From: Hyalella azteca
Lineage: Eukaryota; Arthropoda; Malacostraca; Amphipoda; Hyalellidae
DNA: 64,000 bases
Assembly: GCF_000764305.2 (NCBI RefSeq)
Contig: NW_025946676.1
Coordinates: forward strand, 1-64,000
Direction of reading: 5' to 3'
The position numbers and the translations under genes were made by a program. The notes under the pieces were generated by a model that was not told where the DNA came from, searched no databases, and saw only the letters and a program-made list of their open reading frames with translations. Positions 22,970 to 33,390 of the stretch are shown one piece after another (positions within the stretch are counted from its first letter, which is position 1; the number at the start of each line of letters is the position of its first letter).

Positions 22970-23339
22970 CACGGGTCCGAAAAATTCTTGCATTGATAAT
23001 GGATAAGAAAATTCTTCGCTGATATACATATACTAGAGGAGCTCTGAAGCTTCCAAGAACAGCATGACAATAAAATCTTGTGTGGCGCATTATAATTCAT
23101 TGTTATACATTGTATAACTCGCATGAGATGTTTTTTTGTAGCATGTATACGGCACTTGGTGGCGTGGTTCAAACATTCATACTTCAACGCATACATTTTA
23201 TAATTGCGTGAACTTAAGCAGTATGTTGAACATGTTGAGCAATATATTGAATTTAAATATTATGTTGCCTGTACTCCTAGGGATTTAAATATGATTCCCC
23301 AACATCTGAACCTTTAGTTCTTGAAGTGATGAAGGACGA

Positions 23340-23680
23340 TCGATGAGGGAACTTAACGTTTAATTGACTCCTTTTAATTACATCTAATTGACTATAAGAT
23401 CAAAACATTTTAACTTATTTTAATTATAAGTATTCAAATAAGTAAAAATTTTAATAAATAGCTTAACGTCTAAGTAACTTTATTTAATTACATATAATTG
23501 ACAAATAGACTAAGATTATTAGGTTTAATTAACTTACTTTAATAATCATAAAGTTCCCTCGCAGCTGACGAGGGGAGATGAGGGAGCTTAACGTTCAATT
23601 TACTCCATTTAATTACATTTCATTAACCAAGATTATAAGATTTAATTAGCTTAATTTAATAATCATTAAGTTCCCTCGCA
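23340..23680. repeat. ~117-bp intronic tandem duplication including a 3' splice site
   Basis: Three diverged units contain GCTTAACGT, TTTAATTACAT, and (in the last two) AAGTTCCCTCGCAGCTGA followed by GAGGGGAGA. The last unit ends at the acceptor of exon C. The middle unit carries an almost identical acceptor at 23564. Confidence 0.75.
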
Positions 23681-23681
23681 G

Positions 23682-23789
23682 CTGATGAGGGGAGACGCAG
23701 GAGGCTCGACGGCCCTCGTGGACATCTCGTCAGCCATCTCCCTGCAGCTCACGTCTGGCAGCAGCCCTCAGCTTACCGGTCTGTCATAG
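23682..23789 (+). CDS. Group-7 allergen-like protein, exon C, running into a minisatellite
   Basis: After the acceptor TTCCCTCGCAG (ending 23681), phase 0 matches the end of exon B. The frame reads LMRGDAGGSTALVDISSAIS and then LQLTSGSSPQLTGLS before TAG at 23787-23789. In group-7-like proteins this region is the strand pair following the W/Y-x-Y strand, with the consensus '...G...A.......V.L.L....G..P.LT.L', and the match is good. The normal protein should continue well past this point. The last ~20 coding bases (CCCTCAGCTTACCGGTCTGT) are also part of the 51-bp repeat that follows. The exon may therefore have been cut by the repeat expansion, or end at the weak donor CCG|GTCTGT, or be misassembled. 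Confidence 0.55.
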   Translation: MMRGDAGGSTALVDISSAISLQLTSGSSPQLTGLS

Positions 23790-24425
23790 ACCAGCTAGAC
23801 CACTTACATGCTAGACCCTCAGCTTACCGGTCTGTGCTAGACCAGCTAGACCACTTACATGTTAGACCCTCAGCTTACTGGTCTGTCACAGACCAGCTAG
23901 ACCACTTACATGCTAGACCCTCAGCTTACCGGTCTGTGCTAGACCAGCTAGACCACTTACATGCTAGACCCTCAGCTTACTGGTCTGTCACAGACCAGCT
24001 AGACCACTTACATGCTAGACCCTCAGCTTACCGGTCTGTGCTAGACCAGCTAGACCACTTACATGCTAGACCCTCAGCTTACTGGTCTGTCACAGACCAG
24101 CTAGACCACTTACATGCTAGACCCTCAGCTTACCGGTCTGTGCTAGACCAGCTAGACCACTTACATGCTAGACCCTCAGCTTACCGGTCTGTGCTAGACC
24201 AGCTAGACCACTTACATGCTAGACCCTCAGCTTACCGGTCTGTGCTAGACCAGCTAGACCACTTACATGCTAGACCCTCAGCTTACCGGTCTGTGCTAGA
24301 CCAGCTAGACCACTTACATGCTAGACCCTCAGCTTACCGGTCTGTGCTAGACCAGCTAGACCACTTACATGCTAGACCCTCAGCTTACCGGTCTGTCACA
24401 GACCAAGTAGACCACTTACATGTTT
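23762..24425. repeat. 51-bp minisatellite (~12-13 units) seeded from exon C
   Basis: Units contain CTAGACCAGCTAGACCACTT, ACATGCTAGACCCTCAGCTT and ACCGGTCTGTG. Some carry CACAG in place of GCTAG at the junction, and these alternate with the others near the start. Because 51 is 17 codons, an open frame of 206 codons appears, but it is not in the frame of exon C and is not a gene. Confidence 0.95.
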
Positions 24426-24439
24426 TGCTAGACCACCTG

Positions 24440-24735
24440 CAGGGCCTTGCATAACATTTGCAGGCCATGCTAGACCCCTGCAAGTTCTAGCATAGCATTT
24501 GCAGGTAGTACTAGACCCTGCAGGTAGTACTAGACCCTGCAGGTAGTACTAGACCCTGCAGGTTATGCTAGACCCTGCAGGTTATGCTAGACCCTGCAGG
24601 TTATGCTAGACCCTGCAGGTTGTGTCAAGCCTTGCAAACTCTGCCAGACCCCCTACAGAGTATGCTAGACCCAGCAAAGAATGCTAGACCAGCTAGAGCC
24701 TCTGCAAGTTATGCTAGACCCCAATAAATTGTGCT
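24440..24735. repeat. ~19-bp minisatellite related to the preceding array
   Basis: Unit CTAGACCCTGCAGGTTATG or CTAGACCCTGCAGGTAGTA repeats, becoming degenerate towards 24735. The shared GCTAGACC word suggests it arose from the 51-bp array. Confidence 0.8.
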
Positions 24736-25154
24736 ATAATAAAATATAAAAAGCTCGCAGACGCTGAGCATTGGACTGCTCTTCTGCCGGGTATCACGGG
24801 AGCGACGGCCGGCATATCGAGGCTGTGCCCGCTGTGAATTGCTGAAATATTATAGAAATAAAATATTTATTGTAAATGCTATTCTATTGTAATGCTTAAG
24901 TATTAAGTCTTGGCTCACCGATTGCTTGGCGTAAATAACTTCTACATTTTTCGCTGGCCCAAAAAGTTTTAATGATTCCAAAAACTTTCAGTTGACATAT
25001 ACGAACAATAATGTTGTTTTTACTTTAATATAGTTATAATGCTGAATATTTACATGTTCTTGGACCGTCAAAAGTGTATAATTGTTTGCTTGTCATCGTA
25101 CAAGAAGTAATAGTGGTTCCTGTGTGGCGTAGTGAAGGGTGAGAACTGAAAGAC
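24736..25154. other. Intronic or intergenic, no exon confirmed
   Basis: A GC-richer patch at about 24756-24840 follows a CTCGCAG word and could be read as an exon in two frames. Neither frame looks like the missing part of gene 1. Confidence 0.35.
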
Positions 25155-25308
25155 AAGTAACATGTCACCACATGCTCAGACAAGTAATATGTCACCACAT
25201 ACTCAGACAAGTAACATGTCACCACATACTCAGACAAGTAACATGTCACCACATGCTCAGACAAGTAACATGTCACCACATACTCAGACAAGTAATATGT
25301 CACCACAT
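25155..25308. repeat. 27-bp minisatellite
   Basis: Unit ACAAGTAACATGTCACCACA then TACTCAG repeats about six times and ends at the single-N gap at 25309. Confidence 0.9.
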
Positions 25309-25309
25309 N

Positions 25310-25515
25310 ACGTCCACACTCGTCCCAACACGTCCACACTCGTCCCAACACGTCCACCTTAGCCCCAACACGTCCACGCTAGTCCCAACACGTCCACACT
25401 CGTCCCAACACGTCCACGCTAGTCCCAACACGTCCACACTCGTCCCAACGCGTAAACACTCGTCCCAACACGTCCATACTCGTCCCAACACGTCCACACT
25501 CGTCCCAACACCTAT
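25310..25515. repeat. 20-bp minisatellite
   Basis: Unit CGTCCCAACACGTCCACACT repeats about ten times immediately after the N at 25309. The two arrays are joined only by that gap. All frames are open on both strands. Confidence 0.9.
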
Positions 25516-25734
25516 ACTATCGCCTCGACACGTCCACCCGTCCCTACTCGCACGGCGCAGATTTTCAAACTTCGGAACGAAATTGTTCAGGGTTTCTGAA
25601 GAATTCTTAATAAATCCTACGCATAAAATGTGATCTTTGATTTCCACCGATCTTATTTACCTTATCTAGCAGATTTTTCAGCTGAATTTTCTTCTCTTCT
25701 TGAAATTTCGAACACTGAAGTTATTTGGGGTCTG

Positions 25735-25925
25735 ATTCTAACTCCCACATTTGGGGTCTGATCCTAACTCCCACATTTGGGACCTGATCCTAACTCTCAC
25801 ATTTGGGGTCTGATACTAACTCCCACATTTGGGACCTGATCCTAACTCCCACATTTGGAGTCTGATCCTATAACTCCCANCCTGATCCTAACTCCCACAT
25901 TTGCGACCTGATCCTAACTCCCTGG
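25735..25925. repeat. 26-bp minisatellite
   Basis: Unit CACATTTGGGGTCTGATCCT then AACTCC, or a GGGACCTGATCC version, repeats seven to eight times. It is broken by the single-N gap at 25880. Confidence 0.9.
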
Positions 25926-26268
25926 TGCGAGCTGGACAGCAAAGATAAAATGTATTATTGACGATACTAACCAACGTAATAAATAAAATAATAGAGGAAG
26001 TTTTAAAAAAACAGTTAAGATAATAAGACACTTCATAACGAAGTGAATGGCAAAGATTTGTACCCACAAGTGTACCGTGGAACTACGTCGACTACGTCCG
26101 AGGCTCGCCACTTCGGTACAAAAGGAAAAACATTCAATAGAATTTATCAAACATCGAAGCATAATTAAGTGTTTAATTAATTGTATATCAGTAGTTTAGA
26201 AGTTAATGTCAGTTACCCGTAAACTAATTAGATAATCAATACTTACCACTAGATAGTTAACCACTACT

Positions 26269-26479
26269 CACACAGAAATTTTAATGGGTTTAATTGTCCT
26301 ATTAGTGACACACTGTCTTACCCATAATAAGAACAAAGAGTAGAAGTATTGCACTGATACGCCACAATATACTTGGCCAAACTGGGTCAGGATGACCCAG
26401 CAAAAATCGAATTTTGAGAATAGCTTTTTCACAAAATAGTGAAAAGTGCAGGACAAAGTCCCACTCATTCCTCTGAGTG
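26269..26479 (-). mobile_element. MITE, CACTCAGA-type, complete copy
   Basis: The right edge CCCACTCATTCCTCTGAGTG is imperfectly mirrored by the left edge CACACAGAAATTTTAATGGG. Inside, read on the minus strand, are ATGACCCAGCAAAAATCG-flanking palindromic words, GTATCAGTGCAAT and ATGGGTAAGACAGTGTGTCA, the core shared by the other copies. About 210 bp long with no coding capacity. Confidence 0.65.
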
Positions 26480-26579
26480 TCTCCTGCAGCCATATGTGTC
26501 CCAGGGGCGTCGTTCACCGCAGAGGGCGCGGCGCCCCTTGCGTCCTTAGAGGGGAGCGAGAGGAGGGTGTTCTCTACTG

Positions 26580-26764
26580 CACTCACAGAAATGCGTGAGA
26601 CTTTGTCAAAATAATGATTCTCAGTTCGTCAGTGCGTGGCTCCTACTGACTCAGTTTTGGTCATGCGTAGGTACGTATCAGTGCTACGTCCGGCCTCTGA
26701 TGGAGCTGTCGGTAGGGAAGTGTGTCTGTATTGGAACAACTTGACCCATTCTTTTTCTGCGTGT
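26580..26764 (+). mobile_element. MITE, CACTCAGA-type, second copy
   Basis: The left edge CACTCACAGAAATGCGTGAG and right edge GACCCATTCTTTTTCTGCGTG are mirrored, with internal GACTTTGTC, TTTTGGTCATG, GTATCAGTGCTACGTC and GGAAGTGTGTC. It is oriented opposite to the neighbouring copy, about 100 bp away. Confidence 0.65.
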
Positions 26765-26777
26765 ACACTCACTCAAC

Positions 26778-27473
26778 TATGGCAGACATGACAGCATGTC
26801 TTCGCCGCAGACATGACAGTCTGTCTTCACCGCAGACATGATAGTATGTCTTCACCGCAGACATGACAGCATGTCTTCGCCGCAGACATGACAGCATGTG
26901 TCTTCACTGCAGACATGATAGTATGTCTTCACCGCAGACATGACAGTATGTCTTCACCGCAGACATGACAGTCTGTCTTCACCGCAGACATGACAGCATG
27001 TGTCTTCACTGCAGACATGATAGTATGTCTTCACCGCAGACATGACAGTCTGTCTTCACCGCAGACATGATAGTATGTCTTCACCGCAGACATGATAGTA
27101 TGTCTTCACCGCAGACATGATAGTATGTCTTCACCGCAGACATGAAAGTACGTCTTCACCGCAGACATGATAGTATATCTTCACCGCAGACATGACAGTC
27201 TGTCTTCACCGCAGACATGACAGCATGTCTTCACAACAGACATTACATGACAGTCTGTCTTCACCGCAGACATGACAGTATGTCTTCACTGCAGACATGA
27301 CAGTATGTCTTCACCGCAGACATGACAGCATGTCTTCACTGCAGAGATGGCAGTCTGTCTTCACTGCAGACATGACAGTCTGTCTTCACTGCAGACATGA
27401 CAGTATGTCTCTTCACCGCAGACATGACAGTCTGTCTTCACCGCAGACATGGCAGCATGTCTTCACCGCAGAC
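26778..27473. repeat. 25-bp minisatellite (~27 units)
   Basis: Unit ACCGCAGACATGACAGTCTG then TCTTC, with variants at the AGT/AGC and CTG/ATG positions. Each unit holds the near-palindrome CAGACATGA-CAGT-CTGTCTTC. Confidence 0.95.
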
Positions 27474-27494
27474 TGAATCGCGGACTAACTGAAT

Positions 27495-27660
27495 CTCAGT
27501 CAATCACCTGACTGACGTGACTGAGTCAGTCAGGCACCTGACTGAAGTGACTGAGAGTCAGTCAGGCACACGACTGAAGTGACTGAGAGTCAGTCAGGCA
27601 CACGACTGAAGTGACTGAGAGTCAGTCAGGCACCTGACTGACGTGACTGAGAGTCACGTG
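27495..27660. repeat. ~32-bp minisatellite
   Basis: Unit CACCTGACTGAAGTGACTGA then GAGTCAGTCAGG repeats about five times. It is internally palindromic around TGACTGA-TCAGTCA words. Confidence 0.9.
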
Positions 27661-28253
27661 CACGCCGCTGTCACATGCAAGACGCGTGTATGCTGTATGC
27701 CCATTATGACAGCCCCATTCATCTTCACGCCTTCGCCTCGTCTCAATTGACTTCAGTCACATGCACAAATTTTGAATGAGAGGAAGCCATTTTTTCGCAT
27801 ACACCAATTTAATACGAGTGAGGAACAATTTATTCACATGAAACAAGTTGGATGAGTGCGAATATTTTTTTTTTGCATTTCGAAATTTTTGAACATGTTA
27901 GAGCAAATATTTTCCTCAAGTAAAAATATTGAACAATCGAGAATTAATTTTTTTCGCATTTGCAGCATCAGGAGGATGTGTCATCAGGATAAATGAATAA
28001 TATTTAAAAATGCATTTAGCTGAAAATATATAATATATTTAAAGTCGATTTTGGCGCCAGAGGTAATTTTGATGCAAAACGTACATTACTTATTGAACCA
28101 GCGCTCACTTATTACTTACTTATAGTATTACTTATTCAACCAGCGTTTCAGCCTAGGGAGAGCAGAGAGCGAGGAAGGTGCGAGCGAACATACTAGTGTG
28201 CACTCGTTTATTTAATTCAAATTAAATTTTCGGTAAAACTAAAAGAATACAAG
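27661..28253. other. No gene seen
   Basis: Mixed sequence without a defensible exon. A gene-1 exon might have been expected in this general interval. Confidence 0.4.
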
Positions 28254-28823
28254 TTGGTCCAAGGTATGTTTTTTTAAGTAAGTACCGTTTTGGAATTAAG
28301 AAAAGACGTGCAAAGATATCACTTATAATTTTATTTTAAATGAAAGCCTGGACTTTAATCTACTTTCTACATAATTTCCGTGAACATTGAGGCACTTGTC
28401 ATAACGTGGCACCAGTTTTTGAATACCCTCCTGATAAAATTCTGCCGTCTGACTTGTTAACCACTGCATCACAAATGTTTTGACTTCGTTATCGTCTTGA
28501 AGACTCCGACCGCCCAAGTGTTTCTTCAAAGTGCATGTGATGCATTCGATGCAGTGTGATGCATCGAATGCACTTGATGCATCAAACACTGCACGTACTC
28601 TTCATTTGTGATGCAGTGGTTAACAGGTCAGACGGCAGAATTTTATCAGGAGGGTATTCAAAAACTGGTGTCACTATGACAAGTGCCTCAATGTTCACGG
28701 AAATTATGTAGAAAAGTAGATTAAGGTCCAGGCTTTCATGTAAAATTAAATTATTGCGATATCTTTGCAGTCTTCTTTTAAATCCAAAAAGGCACTTACT
28801 TAAAAAACATGCCTCGGATCATG
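28254..28823. mobile_element. Mariner foldback: two inverted copies of a transposase 3' end
   Basis: The left arm (28254-28476) and right arm (28602-28823) are diverged reverse complements, with matching ends TTGGTCCAAGGTATGTTTTT and AAAAAACATGCCTCGGATCA. On the minus strand the left copy encodes LGGRSLQDDNEVKTFVMQWL, then TSQTAEFYQEGIQKLVPRYD, then KCLNVHGNYVE. This is the typical C-terminus of mariner transposases (...W....EF...GI.KLV.R..KC....G.YVE). The right copy repeats the same segment on the plus strand but is frameshifted or stopped. Only the last ~70 codons are present, with no catalytic region. The 125-bp spacer contains a further palindrome (TGATGCATTCGATGCA / TGTGATGCATCGAATGCA). 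Confidence 0.8.
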
Positions 28824-28884
28824 TATAAAATTTAGGAGCTTTTAATTTTAAACTAAAAGCTCATGCTTTGAACCTTACTGACAT

Positions 28885-29070
28885 TCAGTCTAGCCCCCAG
28901 AGAACAGCGCCACTGACATTCAGTCTAGCCTACAGAGAACAGCGCTACTGACATTCAGTCTAGCCTCCAGAGAACAGCGCCACTGACATTCAGTCAGTCC
29001 CCGCACAGGACCAGTCTCGCTGACATTCAGTCAGTCCCCAGGACCAGTCTCGCTGACATTCAGTCAGTTC
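28885..29070. repeat. ~34-bp minisatellite with two unit types
   Basis: The word CACTGACATTCAGTCTAGCC followed by AGAGAACAGCG recurs three to four times. It then changes to GCTGACATTCAGTCAGTCCC plus CAGGACCAGTCTC. Confidence 0.85.
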
Positions 29071-29855
29071 ATGATAAGGTTAGATCACTTACTCGATGCA
29101 TCAGGAAACGCTCACTGATAAGAGTTTACTGATACGATCAAAGATCTCAGCATAGTGAACTGAGCGTTTCCAGGAAAACGTTCAAAGTTCTATTCCGGGA
29201 CATCATAAGAATTCAAACATTCATTATAGTTTAACATTTTTTAGGAATTCTTACTTGCTTTATTTTTCAACATTATGGGAATTCTTTTATTTCTTATAAT
29301 ATTCTACATATCAGCAATTCTTAAATTTTTCTACATTTTACGGAACAATTAAACTAAATATGTCGAGCTCTTGGATATTACAACATCGGAGGAACATAAG
29401 CCAACTCAAAAGGATGAAGGAAACAGCAGAGTATAATCATTATTTTAGGCACTGGTATATCTACAATCGCTTTCATAATATAATTATACAAATTCTTTAC
29501 TAAAGAGATTGAATTCTTCGGGCCTGGATGAGCTCATTTAGTGATGTATATTCATTAATGTATTATTTTATATCAAAATTAATGTATAAACTTCTTGATT
29601 GCAGCCATGAGAGCAGGGATGTCTGGCCCGTGACCTCCATGCTGCCGCCAGACCCCTGACCTCGACATTACCCCACCACAAAAACTGATATCGAGAATTT
29701 CAAAACAAACAAATATTACTAAGTAAATTCACTATACTATCCACATTAAAATTATATAAAAAACATCTCTATATAAAGTAAATTCACCAAATATTCATTG
29801 AAAAAATTTACCATTTCTTCATTAAGTCAAGGTTATAATGTATGAACTATTTCAG
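29071..29855. other. No confirmed exon; one ambiguous splice-like site
   Basis: A word TTGATTGCAG at about 29604 precedes a GC-rich 60-bp stretch (CCATGAGAGCAGGGATGTCT...) that looks exon-like in composition, but every frame stops within 60 bases. The rest is AT-rich. Confidence 0.35.
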
Positions 29856-29907
29856 TCAGCTGGTGCAACAGGCCAACCAAGTCATGCGTGTCGCCGACAT
29901 GTTCTAA
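29856..29907 (+). CDS. Possible terminal exon, tentatively of gene 1
   Basis: An acceptor (AACTATTTCAG, ending 29855, or the overlapping TCAG ending 29859) is followed by codons reading QLVQQANQVMRVADMF and TAA at 29905-29907. AATAAA lies about 60 bases after the stop. The sequence forms an amphipathic helix, which would suit the C-terminal helix of a group-7-like protein, and it is on the same strand and downstream of exons A-C. The exon or exons that should lie between 23.8 and 29.8 kb were not found, so its assignment to gene 1 rests on position and fold expectation only. It could belong to another gene. Confidence 0.4.
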
Positions 29908-29965
29908 CGGGCAGGTTAAATTCCGATGGCGTAAGGACATCTCTCAATACATTCATTATTACATT

Positions 29966-29971
29966 AATAAA
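29966..29971 (+). terminator. Candidate polyadenylation signal AATAAA
   Basis: A canonical hexamer 59 bases after the stop codon of the putative terminal exon. AT-rich DNA contains many chance hexamers, so its value comes from the position. Confidence 0.4.
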
Positions 29972-30436
29972 GTAATTACATCACTCAGAGATATTTAAAT
30001 TAACTAATAATTAGAAAACAAATCCCGAATCGCGAGTCAGGTTTGTGTGAATGAAAGGCGTTTTTTATACATCAACTTGATTGAGTTTGTTAAAGTGACG
30101 CAGGAGTATCGCAACAGGAGCGATTTATTATTCCTTTATTGTGATACTCGATGGAAAAAAGTTCTCCAGAAATGTACCGATTAATATAGACTAAAATTTG
30201 AATTTCTGTTTATAAATGACTGGTCAGTTTCTATCATTTTTGACATGTAAAAATATTTTGAGCATTTTATTGATTAAATATTGTATTTGCGCTTTAGTTT
30301 TGAGCATCTGCATGTAAATATTCCTATAATCAATACTGAAACATTTTTGCTGATCCTTTTTCTGTCAATTTAAAGGTATATTAAAAAACGAATAAATTCT
30401 TGGCATTAACTGACCTCATAAATGACCTCATGCTTC

Positions 30437-30868
30437 TCAAGGAAGAAATCCCTCACTGCGGACCTGTCCTCACAGGACCTCACGCACCAGGAGGTCCCTC
30501 ATTGCGGTCCTGCCCTCACACGACCTCACGCACCAGGAGGTCCCTCATCGGTCCTGCCCTCACAAGACCTCACGCACCAGGAGGTCCCTCACTGCGGTCC
30601 TGCCCTCACTAGACCTCACGCCCTATGAGGTCCCTAACTGCGGTCCCACCCTCACATGACCTCACGCACCAGGAGGTCCCTCCCTCACTGTGGTCCCGCC
30701 CTCACATGACCTCACGCACTATGAGGTCCCTCACTGCGGTCCAGCCCTCCACGACCTCACACACCAGGAGATCCCTCACTGCGGTCCCGCCCTCACAGGA
30801 CCTCACGCACCAGGAGGTCCCTCACTGCGGTCCCGCCCTCACAGGACCTCACGCACTATAAGGAGGTC
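30437..30868. repeat. 46-bp minisatellite
   Basis: Unit CCTCACTGCGGTCCCGCCCT, then CACAGGACCTCACGCACCAG, then GAGGTC repeats about nine times with small indels. Short overlapping open frames in several frames are artefacts. Confidence 0.9.
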
Positions 30869-30971
30869 ATGCCAGAGACGCGAGGAGGTCACAGACGCGA
30901 GCGAAAGAATTTGTCATTGAAAAAAAAACTAAATGTCGAAAATGAGAGCAAAATTCCAATCAAAATGCTTT

Positions 30972-31280
30972 ATACTACGTTAGGAAAAACATGCGTTATT
31001 TTACGTTAGGAAAAACATGCGTTATTTTACGTTAGGAAAAACATGCGTTATTTTACTTTAGGAAAAACATGCGTTATAGTACGATACGGAAAAACATGCG
31101 TTATATTACGTTAGGAAAAACATGCGTTATATTACGTTAGAAAAAACATGCGTTATAGTACGTTACGAAAAACATGCGTTATATTACGTTACGGAAAGCA
31201 TGCGTTTTTTTACGTTAAGAAAAACATGCGTTATTTTACTTTAAGAAAAACATGCGTTATATTGCGTTAGGAAAGACATC
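30972..31280. repeat. 26-bp minisatellite
   Basis: Unit TACGTTAGGAAAAACATGCG then TTATTT repeats about twelve times with substitutions. Confidence 0.9.
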
Positions 31281-31389
31281 TCTTACTAGAAAACATTCAT
31301 TCTATTACTAGTACTGGATTTAGAATGACAGGTTTAGGAATCACACAATACATAATTGCCTGAACTGTCGTTCCAGCGCAACGCCGGGG

Positions 31390-31765
31390 TAGTCTACCAG
31401 TTTATGGTATATATCAATTAATACAGCGGTTTAATTAGTCCACCAGATTTTAGTATGTTTTAATTAATACCGCGTGCTTAATTAGTCACCATTTTTTTGT
31501 ATATTTCAATCAATACAGTGTGTTTAATAAATCTACTATTTTTTAGCATATTTCAATTAATACAGCGGTTTGACTAGGCTATTAATTTTTAGCATATTTC
31601 TGATAATACAGCGGTTTAATTAGTCTATCAATTTTTAGTATATTTCAATTAATACAATAGTTTAATTAGTCTATTAGTTTTTTAGCATATTTCAATTAAC
31701 ACAGCGTGTTTAATTAGTCTACCAGCTGATAGCATATATCAATTAATACAGCGGTTTAATGCCTC
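31390..31765. repeat. ~46-bp AT-rich minisatellite
   Basis: Each unit carries AGCATATTTCAATTAATACA followed by GCGGTTTAATTAGTCTA and a TTTTT run. There are about eight diverged units. Confidence 0.85.
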
Positions 31766-32154
31766 TCTTCGTGCTGCCAGCGTCACACATGCCAAACACC
31801 CGCTTGCTTGGCATCCAGCTTAGCAGTTCATGTACAGCAAAAGAGTAGTAACAGTTTTCTACATATTCGAACTCAATGAAATTTATCAGCATTTGTTTAA
31901 CACAATTACTTGGTGAAATAATATAAAAGGTAATTTAAACTAATAGGATTAAGGATTGATAGGATTGAACTATGCATCACGGTGGTTAGATGACCTAATT
32001 CCATATGGAAGAGGCGCCGCTTGAAAGTGACAGTTATACTGAAGGTGAAAGTACCCACACTGCCTGTCTTGGGCCGTGAAATAACGTCTTATATTTTCAT
32101 GCTTGTCGCCACAAACTTAATATTACTGTCAAAACTATTGTCTGGAGGTACGTT
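31766..32154. other. Intergenic, no gene seen
   Basis: A single-copy stretch between two arrays. The only open frame starts here but depends on the following repeat. Confidence 0.4.
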
Positions 32155-32990
32155 CAATCAAGGTGGAATGGAAAGCCGGGTTGGTTGGCTGTGGAATGGA
32201 ATGTCGGGTAGGCTGGCTGTGGAATGGAAGGCCGGGTAGGTTGGCTGTGGAACGGAAGGTCGGGTAGGCTGAGTGTGGAATGGAAGGTCGGGTAGGTTGG
32301 CTGTGGAATGGAAAGCCGGGTAGGTTGGCTGTGGAATGGAAGGTCGGGTAGGCTGGCTGTGGAATGGAAGGCCGGGTAGGTTGGCTGTGGAATGGAAGGC
32401 CGGGTAGGCTGACTGTGGAATGGAATGCCGGGTAGGCTGACTGTGGAATGGAAGGCCGGGTAGGCTGACTGTGGAATGGAAGGCCGGGTAGGCTGACTGT
32501 GGAATGGAAAGCCGGGTTGGTTGGCTGTGGAATGGAAGGCCGGGTAGGCTGAGTTTGGAATGGAAGGCTGAGTAGGCTGGCTGTAGAATGGAAGGCTGAG
32601 TAGGCTGGCTGTGGAATGGAAGGCTGAGTAGGTTGGCTGTGGAATGGAAGGCTGGGTAGGCTGGCTGTGGAATGGAAGGCTGGGTAGGCTGGCTGTGGAA
32701 TGGAAGGCTGGTAGGCTGGCTGTGGAATGGAAGGCTGGTAGGCTGGCTGTGGAATGGAATGTCGGGTAGGTTGGCTGTGTAATGGAAGGTCGGGTAGGTT
32801 GGCTGTGGAATGGAAGGTCAGGTAGNTAGGCTGGCTGTGGAATGGAAGGTCTTGTAGGCTGGCTGTGGAATGGAATGTCTTGTAGGCTGGCTGTGGAATG
32901 GAATGTCTTGTAGGCTGGCTGTGGAATGGAATGTCTTGTAGGCTGGCTGTGGAATGGAATGTCTTGTAGGCTGGCTGTGGAATGGAAGGC
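32155..32990. repeat. 28-bp minisatellite (~30 units)
   Basis: Unit GGCTGTGGAATGGAAGGCCG then GGTAGGTT, with blocks of variants (GAAGGCTGAGTA, GAATGTCTTGTA) clustered along the array. A single N at 32826 breaks it. The minus-strand frame of 305 codons (F/H/S/T/Q/P-rich) is repeat read-through and not a gene. Confidence 0.95.
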
Positions 32991-33094
32991 CAGTTAGTCT
33001 GACATTCTCTAGCCTGCGCTTGCGGTGCTCCAGGAACTACAGGAAACGCCACGGCAAGGTCGGCGCAAGCGCCTGTAAGGCTGACTTATTTGTG

Positions 33095-33330
33095 CGTCTA
33101 ACGTTTTGTACGTTTAATGTATTTGTACTTTTAGCGTATTTGTATGTCTAGCTTATTTGTACGTCTAACGTATTTGTACGTCTAACGTAAATGTACGTCT
33201 TGCGTATGTGTACGTCTAACGTATATGTTGTACATCTTGCGTATGTGTACGTCTAGCGTATTTGTAAGCCTAACGTATATATACGCCTAACGTATTTGTA
33301 CGTCTAACGTATCTGTACGCCTAACGTACA
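33095..33330. repeat. 17-bp minisatellite
   Basis: Unit ACGTATTTGTACGTCTA repeats about fourteen times. The degenerate units differ at the TTT and CTA positions. Confidence 0.9.
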
Positions 33331-33390
33331 TAAAGCGCGATAAAAATTCACGTAGAAAATATTGCTCGTCGAGGAATTCAACAGTTTTTA

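Noticed and set aside
23834..24454. 206-codon frame with a 17-residue repeat
   Set aside because: It lies within the 51-bp array and is in a different frame from exon C of gene 1.
17878..27473. CRISPR-like regularity of several arrays
   Set aside because: Units are contiguous with no unique spacers, there are no cas genes, and the DNA is eukaryotic.
29604..29665. GC-rich stretch after TTGATTGCAG as an exon
   Set aside because: All three frames stop within 60 bases, and none matches the missing part of gene 1.
32135..33052. Minus-strand 305-codon frame rich in F, H, S, Q and P
   Set aside because: Read-through of the 28-bp minisatellite, crossing an N. It is not protein-like and has no flanking gene structure.
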